Assembly: GCA_913777615.1 (NCBI GenBank)
Contig: CAJYTK010000013.1
Span: 405,727 to 469,726, forward strand
Origin: an uncultured Agrobacterium sp.
GTDB taxonomy: Bacteria > Pseudomonadota > Alphaproteobacteria > Rhizobiales > Rhizobiaceae
Direction: 5' to 3'
DNA length: 64,000 nt
Shown: positions 8,788 to 17,095 of the stretch, piece after piece
Layout: every line of letters begins with the position of its first letter
How positions within the stretch are numbered: position 1 is the first letter of the stretch
Position numbers and translations under genes: made by a program
Notes under the pieces: generated by a model
The model's input: only the letters and a program-made list of their open reading frames with translations
Database searches by the model: none
What the model was told of the DNA's origin: nothing

Positions 8788-9513
8788 ATGGACACTCTGC
8801 AGAAGACCATCCATAACTCGGACATGCCTGTCGTTTGCCGCGCATGCGAAGCGCGCCATGGCGGGCTTTGTGGTGTGCTCACGCCGACCCAGCTTGGGGA
8901 GCTGAACCGTCAGTCCAGCCGTAAGAAATTCGAGACGGGCAACGAGCTGCTCGGCCAGGGCGAACTGGTACCCTACTACGCCAACATTTTGAACGGGGTC
9001 GTCAAGCTTTCGAAAATGATGTCGGATGGCCGTCAGCAGATTGTCGGGCTGCAATTTGCGCCCGATTTTCTGGGCCGTCCCTTCAATGCAGAAAGCAGCA
9101 TGACGGCGGAAGCCGCGACGGACGTGGAAATCTGCCTTTTCCCGCGCCGCGTGGTAGACCGGATGATCGTCGATGTGCCGAATATGGAGCGTAAGCTGCA
9201 CGGCCAGTCGCTCAAGGAACTCGACGAAGCGCGAGACTGGATGCTGACGCTGGGGCGTAAATCGGCGCAGGAAAAAGTCGCAAGCTTCCTTTATCTGATC
9301 GCAAAGCATATCGATCCCGAAAAAGGCGACGCCTCGTGTTTCGATCTGCCGTTGTCGCGCGCCGATATTGCAGATTTTCTCGGTCTGACCATCGAAACCG
9401 TCAGCCGTCAAATGACCAGGCTCAAGAAAGAAGGCATCATTCGGATTGAGAACAACCGGCATATCACAGTGCCTGATCTCGACGCGCTCAATGACGCTGC
9501 GGGCAACGACTGA
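8788..9513 (+). CDS. fnrN: FnrN, oxygen-sensing Crp/Fnr transcription factor
   Basis: A 241-residue Fnr-type regulator. The N-terminal cysteines C17, C20 and C28 plus the central C116 give the four ligands of an oxygen-labile 4Fe-4S cluster. The cAMP-like beta-roll spans about residues 30-150. The winged helix has the recognition segment LTIETVSRQMTRLKKEG (E-x2-SR). This cysteine pattern separates FnrN from FixK, which lacks the N-terminal cysteines. It is divergent from hemN across an FNR box. It would activate microaerobic genes such as hemN and high-affinity oxidases. Confidence 0.93.
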   Translation: MDTLQKTIHNSDMPVVCRACEARHGGLCGVLTPTQLGELNRQSSRKKFETGNELLGQGELVPYYANILNGVVKLSKMMSDGRQQIVGLQFAPDFLGRPFNAESSMTAEAATDVEICLFPRRVVDRMIVDVPNMERKLHGQSLKELDEARDWMLTLGRKSAQEKVASFLYLIAKHIDPEKGDASCFDLPLSRADIADFLGLTIETVSRQMTRLKKEGIIRIENNRHITVPDLDALNDAAGND

Positions 9514-9519
9514 CGGTCT

Positions 9520-9633
9520 TCATCTGTCCCAGTGCAGATTCTTGAGCGATACGCCAAACATATAGGGCGCTTTTGCTTCCGCCGGTGTAAAAATCGTTCC
9601 CGTCAGGATCAACATCACAAAAAAGCACTTCAT
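9520..9633 (-). CDS. Possible small secreted protein (37 residues)
   Basis: An ATG at 9633 preceded by GGGAG (7 nt spacing) opens a 37-residue frame. It has a clear signal peptide: MKCFF, a hydrophobic core, then PAEA as a likely cleavage site. Only about 17 residues (KAPYMFGVSLKNLHWDR) would remain. It is convergent with fnrN, and the two stops are 7 nt apart. There is no family I recognise. The good Shine-Dalgarno and the signal peptide speak for it; the small size speaks against it. Confidence 0.35.
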   Translation of the reverse strand: MKCFFVMLILTGTIFTPAEAKAPYMFGVSLKNLHWDR

Positions 9634-9824
9634 CGTCACGCTCCCCAGCGCCTGCCACCGAATGGCCTCCCTGAGAACACGTTATATCCGATAAGATACT
9701 CTTTTCATTTAAGGAATTCGGTTATCGGCAGATGCGACAAATGTATCGAAAGCGCTGCTTCGCAGTCTCAATTCGTTAAGATACGTCTGGAGTATAGCGT
9801 GCGTCGTCACTCGACATTCACTGA

Positions 9825-9853
9825 TTGCGCCGGAAGCGCATGTCCATTATAAG
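9825..9853 (+). promoter_or_regulatory. Candidate sigma-70 promoter for sulP
   Basis: TTGCGC at 9825-9830 and TATAAG at 9848-9853 are separated by 17 bp, the ideal spacing. Transcription would start near 9860 and give a leader of about 135 nt before the sulP ATG. Confidence 0.45.
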
Positions 9854-9869
9854 GCATCCATCCACAAGG

Positions 9870-9974
9870 ACCCGGTGAAAATCCGGGTGGCTCTTCTGGC
9901 CGCCGATCCGCCAGACAACACAGCAACGCAACCTGTTTCATTTTTTAAGGACCGAGTCCCGCTCGGCCCGTTGC
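9870..9974 (+). promoter_or_regulatory. Structured RNA leader of sulP (riboswitch-like)
   Basis: Four helices can be read directly. ACCCGG/CCGGGT at 9870-9888 has a TGAAAAT loop. TCTGGC/GCCAGA at 9895-9915 has a 9-nt loop. GCAACG at 9923-9928 pairs with CGTTGC at 9969-9974. Inside that, CCGAG/CTCGG spans 9952-9966. The last helix ends 21 nt before the start codon, where no strong Shine-Dalgarno is visible, so folding could control translation. A cis-regulatory RNA upstream of SulP-type transporters in alphaproteobacteria (called sul1) has been described, but I cannot confirm identity from memory of its consensus. Confidence 0.5.
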
Positions 9975-9995
9975 AACAACTGTGGTAACTCATTC

Positions 9996-11483
9996 ATGCA
10001 AACTTTCACACACTACCGTCAGGAGTGGTTCTCCAATATTCGTGGAGACGTGCTCTCCGGCATCGTCGTCGCGCTTGCTCTGATTCCAGAGGCGATCGGC
10101 TTTTCAGTCATCGCCGGTGTCGATCCCAAAGTCGGACTTTACGCCTCGTTTGCCATTGCCTGTGTCGCGGCTTTCGTCGGCGGTCGTCCCGGAATGATCT
10201 CGGCTGCGACGGCCGCAACCGCCGTAGTTATGGTCTCTCTCGTCAAAGAACACGGGCTTCAATATCTCTTCGCTGCCACGATCCTGATGGGTGTCATACA
10301 GATCGTTGCTGGCTGGTTGAAACTCGGCCGCGTGATGCGCTTCGTGTCCCGCTCGGTCATTACGGGTTTTGTCAACGCTTTGGCCATTCTGATCTTTATG
10401 GCGCAGTTGCCTGAACTGATCGGTGTTCCCAGCCTGACCTATGTCATGATCGCAGGTGGCCTCGCGATTATCTATCTCTTTCCGTATGTGACGAAGGCAA
10501 TACCCTCGCCTCTGGTTGCGATTGCCGTCCTGACGGTGATCGCATGGTGGACCGGAATTGAACTGCGCACAGTGGGCGACCTTGGCGAACTCCCGTCCAG
10601 CTTTCCAATCCTGACATTTCCGCAGGTGCCGATGACTTGGGAGACGCTTCGGATCATCCTCCCCTATTCCGTCACACTCGCAGCCGTGGGCCTCCTTGAG
10701 TCGCTTCTCACTGCGCAAATCGTCGACGACATGACCGATACGCCGAGCAACAAGAGCCAGGAATGCGTGGGCCAGGGCGCTGGCAATATTGCCTCAGCGC
10801 TGATCGGTGGAATGGGGGGCTGCGCGATGATAGGGCAGTCCGTGATCAATGTGACGTCCGGTGGCCGGGGAAGGCTTTCGACATTTGTCGCAGGCGCCTT
10901 TCTGCTGTTTCTGATTGTCGTGCTTGATGACCTTGTCCGTATCATACCTATGGCAGCGCTCGTTGCCGTCATGATCATGGTGTCGATCGGAACATTTTCC
11001 TGGCGCTCCATTCTCGACCTGCGCAAGAATCCGCTGCCGTCATCGGTTGTGATGCTCGCAACGGTCGTCACTGTCGTGACAACGCACGATCTTGCAAAGG
11101 GCGTTATCGTCGGCGTTCTACTGTCCGGCATCTTCTTTGCCGGCAAGGTTTCCAAGCTCTTTCGAGTCACTCGAAGCGAAGAGATCGTGGCGAAAACCGT
11201 GACTTATGTCGTGGAAGGCCAAATCTTCTTTGCCTCGGCAGAGAACTTTATCCGCGCCTTCGATTTCAACGAACAGGTAGACCAGATCAACATCGATGTT
11301 TCCGCTGCCCATCTCTGGGACATCACCGCAGTGGGCGCGCTGGACAAGGTGGTATTGAAATATCGACGAGCCGGAATTCAGGTCGACGTGGTAGGCTTCA
11401 ACCAGGCCAGCGCTGAGATGGTCGACAAGTTCGCGCTTCACGACAAAAGCGAACGGCTGGCTGCCAGTGCAACCCTACACTAG
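9996..11483 (+). CDS. SulP-family anion transporter with STAS domain
   Basis: A 495-residue inner-membrane transporter. Residues 10-390 are mostly hydrophobic (10-14 spans) and include the SulP N-terminal signature ([20 protein letters not shown]). Residues about 400-495 form a cytoplasmic STAS domain ([23 protein letters not shown]). Members of the family move sulfate, bicarbonate or other anions, and the sequence alone does not decide the substrate. It is a single gene with its own promoter, a structured leader and a strong terminator. The leader suggests control by a small molecule. Confidence 0.9.
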   Translation: MQTFTHYRQEWFSNIRGDVLSGIVVALALIPEAIGFSVIAGVDPKVGLYASFAIACVAAFVGGRPGMISAATAATAVVMVSLVKEHGLQYLFAATILMGVIQIVAGWLKLGRVMRFVSRSVITGFVNALAILIFMAQLPELIGVPSLTYVMIAGGLAIIYLFPYVTKAIPSPLVAIAVLTVIAWWTGIELRTVGDLGELPSSFPILTFPQVPMTWETLRIILPYSVTLAAVGLLESLLTAQIVDDMTDTPSNKSQECVGQGAGNIASALIGGMGGCAMIGQSVINVTSGGRGRLSTFVAGAFLLFLIVVLDDLVRIIPMAALVAVMIMVSIGTFSWRSILDLRKNPLPSSVVMLATVVTVVTTHDLAKGVIVGVLLSGIFFAGKVSKLFRVTRSEEIVAKTVTYVVEGQIFFASAENFIRAFDFNEQVDQINIDVSAAHLWDITAVGALDKVVLKYRRAGIQVDVVGFNQASAEMVDKFALHDKSERLAASATLH

Positions 11484-11492
11484 CAAAGGTTT

Positions 11493-11522
11493 GGGCCATT
11501 CGCTTGAATGGCCCTTTGCTTT
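11493..11522 (+). terminator. Intrinsic terminator of sulP
   Basis: GGGCCATTC/GAATGGCCC with a GCTT loop at 11493-11514 is followed by TTTGCTTTT. It is close to the sulP stop and is well formed. Confidence 0.85.
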
Positions 11523-11559
11523 TGCACTGACGATACGAGTTCTATAATTTCGTCTCGCG

Positions 11560-11955
11560 TCACTGTGAGGCAGCAGGCGTCGCCACAGGCTTTTGTTGCT
11601 CTGACAGAGCACGAAGTTCTGCAACGCGACGCTTATACTCGGCCTCGGTGATCTGGCCGCGACGGCGCGCCGCACCAAGAGCGGTCAGGTTCTGCTCCAT
11701 GGTCGAAGCTTCGTTTTCTTCCATTTGTGGCATTGCCGCCGTCATGGGCTTGGCAAAGGTCGGGAAAGTCCCCGTGTCACGCTTCTGCAACGGCCCGCCG
11801 CTCACAGGCTGAGCGCCAACGATTTGCGCCTTGGGTCTTTCCATATGGGCAGGATCGACGATTGGAGCCGGTGTGGTACAGGCGGCTAACGGCAGAATCA
11901 GGCCGCAAACCGACAGCATCGACGCCGTATTTATGCTTCCCGAATGCTTGCCCAT
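11560..11955 (-). CDS. Small lipoprotein with SHOCT-like C-terminus
   Basis: A 131-residue protein. A lipoprotein signal peptide ends in the lipobox LAAC, so the mature protein would begin at that cysteine and be membrane-anchored. The middle is Pro/Gln/Met-rich and probably flexible. The C-terminal segment NLTALGAARRRGQITEAEYK resembles the short SHOCT oligomerisation motif. The start at 11955 (MGKHSGS) is set by GCAGGA upstream and by the signal peptide, and the longer frame to 12093 is not needed. It is divergent from phaC, with about 127 bp between the starts. The function is unknown. Confidence 0.75.
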   Translation of the reverse strand: MGKHSGSINTASMLSVCGLILPLAACTTPAPIVDPAHMERPKAQIVGAQPVSGGPLQKRDTGTFPTFAKPMTAAMPQMEENEASTMEQNLTALGAARRRGQITEAEYKRRVAELRALSEQQKPVATPAASQ

Positions 11956-12082
11956 TATCCTGCCCCACCTATAAGGTATCCATGGTTTTGCGAACGCGCT
12001 GAAACGGCGCCCGTGTCGGTGGAACTTGTATTCGTTTTCGTACAGAATGTGCAAATACAAAAATCGCCACGAAGGAGAACGT

Positions 12083-13939
12083 ATGGCGGGCAATAGAGGC
12101 GGACCGAACGATCCTGACGAAAGGGGATCCAGTTACGATCCCAAATCCGCCGATGCCTATATTCTGCGTGATCCTCAAGCCTTCGCCATGAATATCGCCA
12201 GAGCTGTGGAAAATCTCGGAAAGGCAGCGTCCGAATGGCTCGCGCCGCGAGAACGCGGCGAAATTCCACAAACCGATGCCAGCCCTATGAGCGATGTATT
12301 TCAGACATTGTCCGACGTGGCTGAATACTGGATGGCAGAGCCGAAGCGCTCCGTGGAGGCACAGACTCATCTTCTTTCGAGCTATTTCGAAATCTGGCAA
12401 GCGTCTTTGATCCGACTTTCAGAGGATAAGGGCAACTCCGGGACGGAGAGAACCGCTTCCGAAAAACCACGCAGCCACAAGCGCTTCAGCGATGAGGACT
12501 GGAACGTAAATCCGTTCTTCGATTTCCTGCAGAAGGTCTATTTCGCAACTGCCGACTGGGCAGAGAAAATGGTGGCCGAGGCCGAAGGTCTCGACGAGCG
12601 TACCCGCGAAAAGGCGCGCTTCTACATGCGTCAGATGACGGAGGCGATTTCACCGGCTAACTTCGCCTTCACCAATCCACAGGTCTTTCGCGAGACGGTC
12701 GCCACCAGCGGGGCAAACCTCGTCAAGGGTATGGCGCAACTGGCCGAGGACATGGCCGCGGGTAAAGGTCACCTGAAGCTTCGCCAAACGGATTACAGCA
12801 AGTTTGTCATCGGTCAGAACATCGCCGTCTCATCGGGCAAGGTCATTGCGCGTAGCGAACTTTGCGAAATCATCCACTACGCGCCTTCGACCGAGACGGT
12901 GTTCAAACGCCCTCTCCTGATCATTCCCCCATGGATCAACAAATTCTATATTCTCGACCTCAATGCGAGGAAATCCTTTGTTAAGTGGTCAGTCGATCAG
13001 GGTCACAGCGTCTTTATGATCTCCTGGGTCAATCCAGATGCGAGACACGCTGAAAAAGGTTGGGAAGACTACATCCGTGAAGGTATAGATTTCGCGCTTG
13101 CGGCGATCGAACAGGCAACGGGCGAGCGCGAGGTCAACGCGGCAGGATACTGCATCGGTGGCACGCTTCTTTCGGCCACGCTCGCACTTCACGCCCAGGA
13201 AAATAACGATCGTATCCGTACGGCGACATTGCTGGCAGCACAGACGGATTTCACCCATGCGGGCGAGCTGAAAATCTTCGTAGACGAGCCTCAGCTTGCA
13301 GCACTCGACGCTCATATGAAAGCCGTTGGCTATCTGGACGGCGCAATCATGGCAGGCGTGTTCAACCTGCTGCGCGCCTCCGATCTGATCTGGCCCTACA
13401 TGGTCGACAACTATCTGCGGGGCACGCAACCGCCACCGTTCGACCTGCTCTACTGGAACTCCGATTCCACCCGTGTGACAGCGGCCAATCACTCGTTCTA
13501 TTTGCGTAACTGCTATTTGGAGAACAATCTGGCGGAAGGCCGGATGCACGTCCGTGGCAAAGTGCTGAACCTCAAGGATGTGACAGTGCCCGTCTACCAT
13601 CTAGCCACGCGCGACGACCATATCGCTCCGGCAAAATCAGTGTTCGAAGGCGCAAAGCTTTTCGGTGGGCCTGTTGAGTTCGTACTCGGCGGCTCAGGTC
13701 ACATAGCAGGTGTTGTCAATCCGCCGGATGCCGGAAAGTATCAATACTGGACAGGGCCATCACCAACAGGTGACATTGAGGAATGGCAGCAAGGGAACCA
13801 GGTCCATACGGGGTCCTGGTGGCCGCATTGGCAGCGCTGGATCGAGGCACAGAGCGCGCAAAAGGTTGCGGCTCGCGTTCCGGGCGATGGGCAACTGACC
13901 CCGCTTGGTGACGCGCCTGGAACCTATGTTCTTGAATGA
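12083..13939 (+). CDS. phaC: Class I poly(3-hydroxyalkanoate) synthase PhaC
   Basis: A 618-residue cytoplasmic enzyme that polymerises 3-hydroxybutyryl-CoA on the PHB granule surface. The lipase-like box GYCIGG contains the nucleophile C357. The catalytic Asp lies in ATRDDHIAP and the His in GGSGHIAG. The N-terminal PhaC domain (about 100-270) precedes the alpha/beta-hydrolase fold. The start at 12083 has GAAGGAGA 5 nt upstream, and 19 in-frame codons before it are discarded. No phaE or phaR is adjacent, which is consistent with class I. The N-terminal 30 residues are Gly/Asp/Ser-rich and disordered. Confidence 0.95.
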   Translation: MAGNRGGPNDPDERGSSYDPKSADAYILRDPQAFAMNIARAVENLGKAASEWLAPRERGEIPQTDASPMSDVFQTLSDVAEYWMAEPKRSVEAQTHLLSSYFEIWQASLIRLSEDKGNSGTERTASEKPRSHKRFSDEDWNVNPFFDFLQKVYFATADWAEKMVAEAEGLDERTREKARFYMRQMTEAISPANFAFTNPQVFRETVATSGANLVKGMAQLAEDMAAGKGHLKLRQTDYSKFVIGQNIAVSSGKVIARSELCEIIHYAPSTETVFKRPLLIIPPWINKFYILDLNARKSFVKWSVDQGHSVFMISWVNPDARHAEKGWEDYIREGIDFALAAIEQATGEREVNAAGYCIGGTLLSATLALHAQENNDRIRTATLLAAQTDFTHAGELKIFVDEPQLAALDAHMKAVGYLDGAIMAGVFNLLRASDLIWPYMVDNYLRGTQPPPFDLLYWNSDSTRVTAANHSFYLRNCYLENNLAEGRMHVRGKVLNLKDVTVPVYHLATRDDHIAPAKSVFEGAKLFGGPVEFVLGGSGHIAGVVNPPDAGKYQYWTGPSPTGDIEEWQQGNQVHTGSWWPHWQRWIEAQSAQKVAARVPGDGQLTPLGDAPGTYVLE

Positions 13940-13966
13940 TGTACACGTTAGAACGACACTCCCGCC

Positions 13967-14686
13967 ATGCGCTTTGATTCTCCGCTTGTGCCCGCCACGC
14001 TCATATCCCGTTATAAGCGTTTTCTCTTCGATGCCGTTCTGGCCGACGGCACAACAATTACCGGGTCATGTCCCAATACAGGATCCATGCGCGGCTTGAC
14101 CACGCCGGGCTCACGCATCTGGCTCTCCGAGCATGACAGCCCGACCCGGAAGTATCGCCATATGCTGGAAATGGTGGAAGCGGACGGCATGATCGTCGGC
14201 ATCAACACGGGAATGCCAAACAAGCTGGCGGAGGAGGCGCTTCTTGCCAATCGAATCCCTTCGCTTCGCGGCTATGACACGCTGAAGCGAGAGCAGCGAT
14301 ATGGTATCAATTCCCGGATCGATTTTCTCCTGTCAGCAGCAGGACGACCGGACGCCTATGTCGAGGTAAAAAACGTGCATTTCATGCGCGAACCGGGACT
14401 GGCAGAGTTCCCGGATACCGCCACCAAGCGCGGAGCAAAACATCTGGATGAACTGGCTGACGCTGCGCAAGCCGGCCACCGCGCCGTGATGCTCTACCTG
14501 ATCCAGCGCTCAGACTGTCACCGGATGCGCATCTGCTCAGACCTCGATCCCATTTATGCGGCAGCGTTCCAGCGCGCAAAGGGGCGCGGTGTCGAGGCTT
14601 ACGCCATCAATTGTGATATCTCACCGCTGGAAATCGTTGCAAGCCGCATGGTTGCAATAGACGACTGGCCCACTGCTGCTTTATGA
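13967..14686 (+). CDS. sfsA: SfsA family protein (sugar fermentation stimulation protein homologue)
   Basis: A 239-residue protein matching SfsA along its length, with the N-terminal [11 protein letters not shown] and CPNTGSMRG motifs and the nuclease-like core YVEVKNV...FPDT..RG.KH. The E-x-K pair in a beta-hairpin recalls restriction-endonuclease-like folds. The role is not firmly established: nucleic acid binding and a regulatory effect on maltose metabolism were reported in E. coli. It lies 27 nt after phaC and overlaps the following map frame at ATGA if the upstream map start is used. Confidence 0.9.
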   Translation: MRFDSPLVPATLISRYKRFLFDAVLADGTTITGSCPNTGSMRGLTTPGSRIWLSEHDSPTRKYRHMLEMVEADGMIVGINTGMPNKLAEEALLANRIPSLRGYDTLKREQRYGINSRIDFLLSAAGRPDAYVEVKNVHFMREPGLAEFPDTATKRGAKHLDELADAAQAGHRAVMLYLIQRSDCHRMRICSDLDPIYAAAFQRAKGRGVEAYAINCDISPLEIVASRMVAIDDWPTAAL

Positions 14687-14718
14687 ACGCAGGTGAACGT
14701 AAGACAGAAAGCGATAGA

Positions 14719-15549
14719 ATGGTCACCTATATCGACGCGGCATCGGCTCCTTTGAAGAATACAGGCGTTATCCGCCTTTATAACTCGGAAGATTTCGAGG
14801 GCATGCGCAAGGCAAGTCAGTTGACTGCGCGATGCCTCGATGCACTTGCAGACATTGTAAAGCCGGGCGTGACGACCAATGCCATCGACCGCGTCGTCTT
14901 CGAGTTTGGCGCAGATCACGGCGCTCTTCCTGCAACGCTCAATTATCGCGGCTATACCAAATCCGTCTGCACATCCATCAACCATGTCGTATGTCATGGC
15001 ATTCCAGACGATAAGCCGCTGCGCGAAGGCGATATCGTAAATATCGATGTGACCTACGTCCTTGATGGCTGGTATGGTGATTCGAGCCGCATGTATCCCG
15101 TCGGCCAGATAAAACGATCAGCAGAGCGTCTGCTTGAAGTGACCTATGAGTGCCTCCTGCGCGGCATCGCTGCGGTAAAGCCGGGTGTGCGAACCGGCGC
15201 TATCGGCGCAGCCATCCAGGCCTATGCAGAAGGAGAGCGCTGCTCTGTCGTGACGGATTTTTGCGGCCATGGTGTTGGTCGCCTCTTCCATGACACGCCG
15301 AACATTCTGCATTACGGCAAGGAGAGCGACGGCCCGGAAATCCGCGAAGGCATGATCTTCACCATCGAGCCGATGATCAATCTCGGCAAGCCGCATGTTA
15401 AAGTTCTATCTGACGGCTGGACGGCGGTTACACGAGACCGATCCCTGTCGGCACAATACGAGCATGCGGTCGGTGTGACCGCTACGGGATGCGAGGTCTT
15501 CACCCTGTCTCCGGGCGGTTTCGACAGGCCTGGCTTACCTCCGCTCTAA
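14719..15549 (+). CDS. map: Type I methionine aminopeptidase
   Basis: A 276-residue metallopeptidase that removes the initiator methionine. The metal ligands are visible: D in [16 protein letters not shown] (two Asp), H in [10 protein letters not shown] in TIEPM, and E near the C-terminus in YEHAVGVT. The ATG at 14719 gives the conserved rhizobial start ([16 protein letters not shown]). An in-frame ATG at 14683 overlapping the sfsA stop (ATGA) is possible and would add 12 residues. It forms an operon-like row with sfsA and radC. Confidence 0.93.
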   Translation: MVTYIDAASAPLKNTGVIRLYNSEDFEGMRKASQLTARCLDALADIVKPGVTTNAIDRVVFEFGADHGALPATLNYRGYTKSVCTSINHVVCHGIPDDKPLREGDIVNIDVTYVLDGWYGDSSRMYPVGQIKRSAERLLEVTYECLLRGIAAVKPGVRTGAIGAAIQAYAEGERCSVVTDFCGHGVGRLFHDTPNILHYGKESDGPEIREGMIFTIEPMINLGKPHVKVLSDGWTAVTRDRSLSAQYEHAVGVTATGCEVFTLSPGGFDRPGLPPL

Positions 15550-15566
15550 CAGCAAGCGACCGTCAG

Positions 15567-16391
15567 ATGGCAAAAGCCCCCTCTCCTCCGCCGCAAAAGA
15601 CATCGTCACGTCAGGAAGAGAACGACGGCAAAGACCTGTTCGATCCCGCCAACGAACGCGGTCTATTTTCAGACCAAAGCCCGGCTCCCACGCAGCCAAA
15701 GACGTCTCCCCAGCGGGAGCCGGCGCATTATCATGGCCACAGGGAGCGGCTGCGCGGCAAGTATCGAGACCACGGTGATGCGGCGCTGGCAGATTATGAA
15801 CTTCTCGAATTGTTGCTGTTCCGGCTCATTCCCCGCCGAGATACGAAACCGATCGCAAAAGCGTTGATTGCGCGTTTCGGCACACTAGCTGGCGTACTGG
15901 GAGCACCGCTGCCGCTGTTGCAGGAAGTGAAAGGCATCGGAGATACGGTGGCTCTCGACCTGAAGCTGATTGCTTCCGTTTCGCAGCGCATGCTGAAAAG
16001 CGAAATCCGCAACAAGCAGGTGCTTAGCTCATGGTCCTCTGTCATCGATTACTGTCATGCAGTGATGGCGCATGAAACGCGTGAGCAATTCCGCATCCTG
16101 TTTCTTGACAAGCGCAATGTGCTGATCGCCGACGAGATACAGGGGCAAGGTACAGTCGACCACACACCGGTCTATCCGCGGGAGGTCGTGCGACGTGCCC
16201 TGGAGCTGTCATCGACTGCGATCATTCTCGTCCACAATCACCCAAGCGGCGACCCCACTCCATCGCGAGCAGACATAGATATGACAAAGACGATCATCGA
16301 CACGGCGAAACCGCTTGGTATCGCGATCCATGATCATATAATCATCGGCAAGGATGGTCATGTCAGCTTAAAGGGTCTGCGTCTGATTTAG
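15567..16391 (+). CDS. radC: RadC/JAB-domain protein
   Basis: A 274-residue protein. Residues 1-55 are polar and disordered (Pro/Gln/Ser-rich). A helix-hairpin-helix-like segment follows ([24 protein letters not shown]). The C-terminal JAB/MPN-like domain has the metal-binding motif [14 protein letters not shown] with an upstream E. The historical DNA-repair role of RadC is doubtful, and the fold suggests a metallopeptidase-like or nuclease-associated activity. The start at 15567 follows the map stop by 17 nt, and a longer frame overlapping map is rejected. Confidence 0.9.
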   Translation: MAKAPSPPPQKTSSRQEENDGKDLFDPANERGLFSDQSPAPTQPKTSPQREPAHYHGHRERLRGKYRDHGDAALADYELLELLLFRLIPRRDTKPIAKALIARFGTLAGVLGAPLPLLQEVKGIGDTVALDLKLIASVSQRMLKSEIRNKQVLSSWSSVIDYCHAVMAHETREQFRILFLDKRNVLIADEIQGQGTVDHTPVYPREVVRRALELSSTAIILVHNHPSGDPTPSRADIDMTKTIIDTAKPLGIAIHDHIIIGKDGHVSLKGLRLI

Positions 16392-16671
16392 GAATTTCCA
16401 GCAGAACCGTCAGCGCTTCGCCGCCGGACAACGCGCCAAAACAAGATATCGAGCATTGGAGGCGATCCCGTGATCGCTTGAAAATGCTCCCGATTGACGC
16501 GGCAAATTTTGTCCCGCATTGCGAACAACGATTGTTCCCGCATCCAGTAACGCACCGGTGTTAAACTTCCGGCCCAATACGATACACAACCTCAAGATTT
16601 ACATTAATATAAAATCAACCTGCAAACATTAGCATCTAAGAATTAACGCATGAAGCGTATCGGAGGATGCC

Positions 16672-17094
16672 ATGGCCATTTTGGCAAGAATGCTTCGTCA
16701 TCGTGGCGGCTCGTCAGCTGTCGAGTTCGCAATCATAGCTCCCATTTTTCTTTTGGTCCTTTTGACCATGATCGCCTACGGCATCTACCTGATGACGGCG
16801 CACTCCGTTCAACAGGTGGCTGCCGATGCGGCGAGAACCGCCGTCGCAGGTCTTAATAACAATGAAAGACAGGCACTGGCGAAGGACTTCGTCACCAGAA
16901 CATCTCTTGGCTATGTTTTCATGGACAAGCGCTACTTCAATGTGACCGTAGGCCAGGATTTGAACAACAGCAATCAGTTCACCGTCACGGTAGAATATGA
17001 TGCGACCGAGTTACCAATCTGGAACCTTTATTCTTACGCCCTTCCCGAGAAAACCATCAAGCGCTTCTCGACAATCAGGATCGGAGGGGTTTGA
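16672..17094 (+). CDS. TadE-like pseudopilin/minor pilus protein
   Basis: A 140-residue protein with the TadE signature SSAVEFAIIAPIFLLVLLTMI after a short basic leader, which includes the E-F position typical of prepilin-like processing. There is one transmembrane helix, followed by a periplasmic beta-rich part. CGGAGGA lies 4 nt before the ATG. It is followed after 1 nt by a TadG-like gene. No other tad/cpa genes are in the window, so this is an orphan TadE/TadG pair away from a pilus locus. Confidence 0.85.
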   Translation: MAILARMLRHRGGSSAVEFAIIAPIFLLVLLTMIAYGIYLMTAHSVQQVAADAARTAVAGLNNNERQALAKDFVTRTSLGYVFMDKRYFNVTVGQDLNNSNQFTVTVEYDATELPIWNLYSYALPEKTIKRFSTIRIGGV

Positions 17095-17095
17095 T

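Noticed and set aside
9870-9974. A cobalamin riboswitch in the sulP leader
   Set aside because: The CGGTGAAAATCCG stem-loop recalls one conserved element, but the B12 box and the other core segments are missing, unlike the clear riboswitch at 32082-32238.
16410-16595. A 61-residue minus-strand ORF after radC
   Set aside because: It has no ribosome site and an implausible composition. The 280-bp gap is better read as the tadE promoter region.
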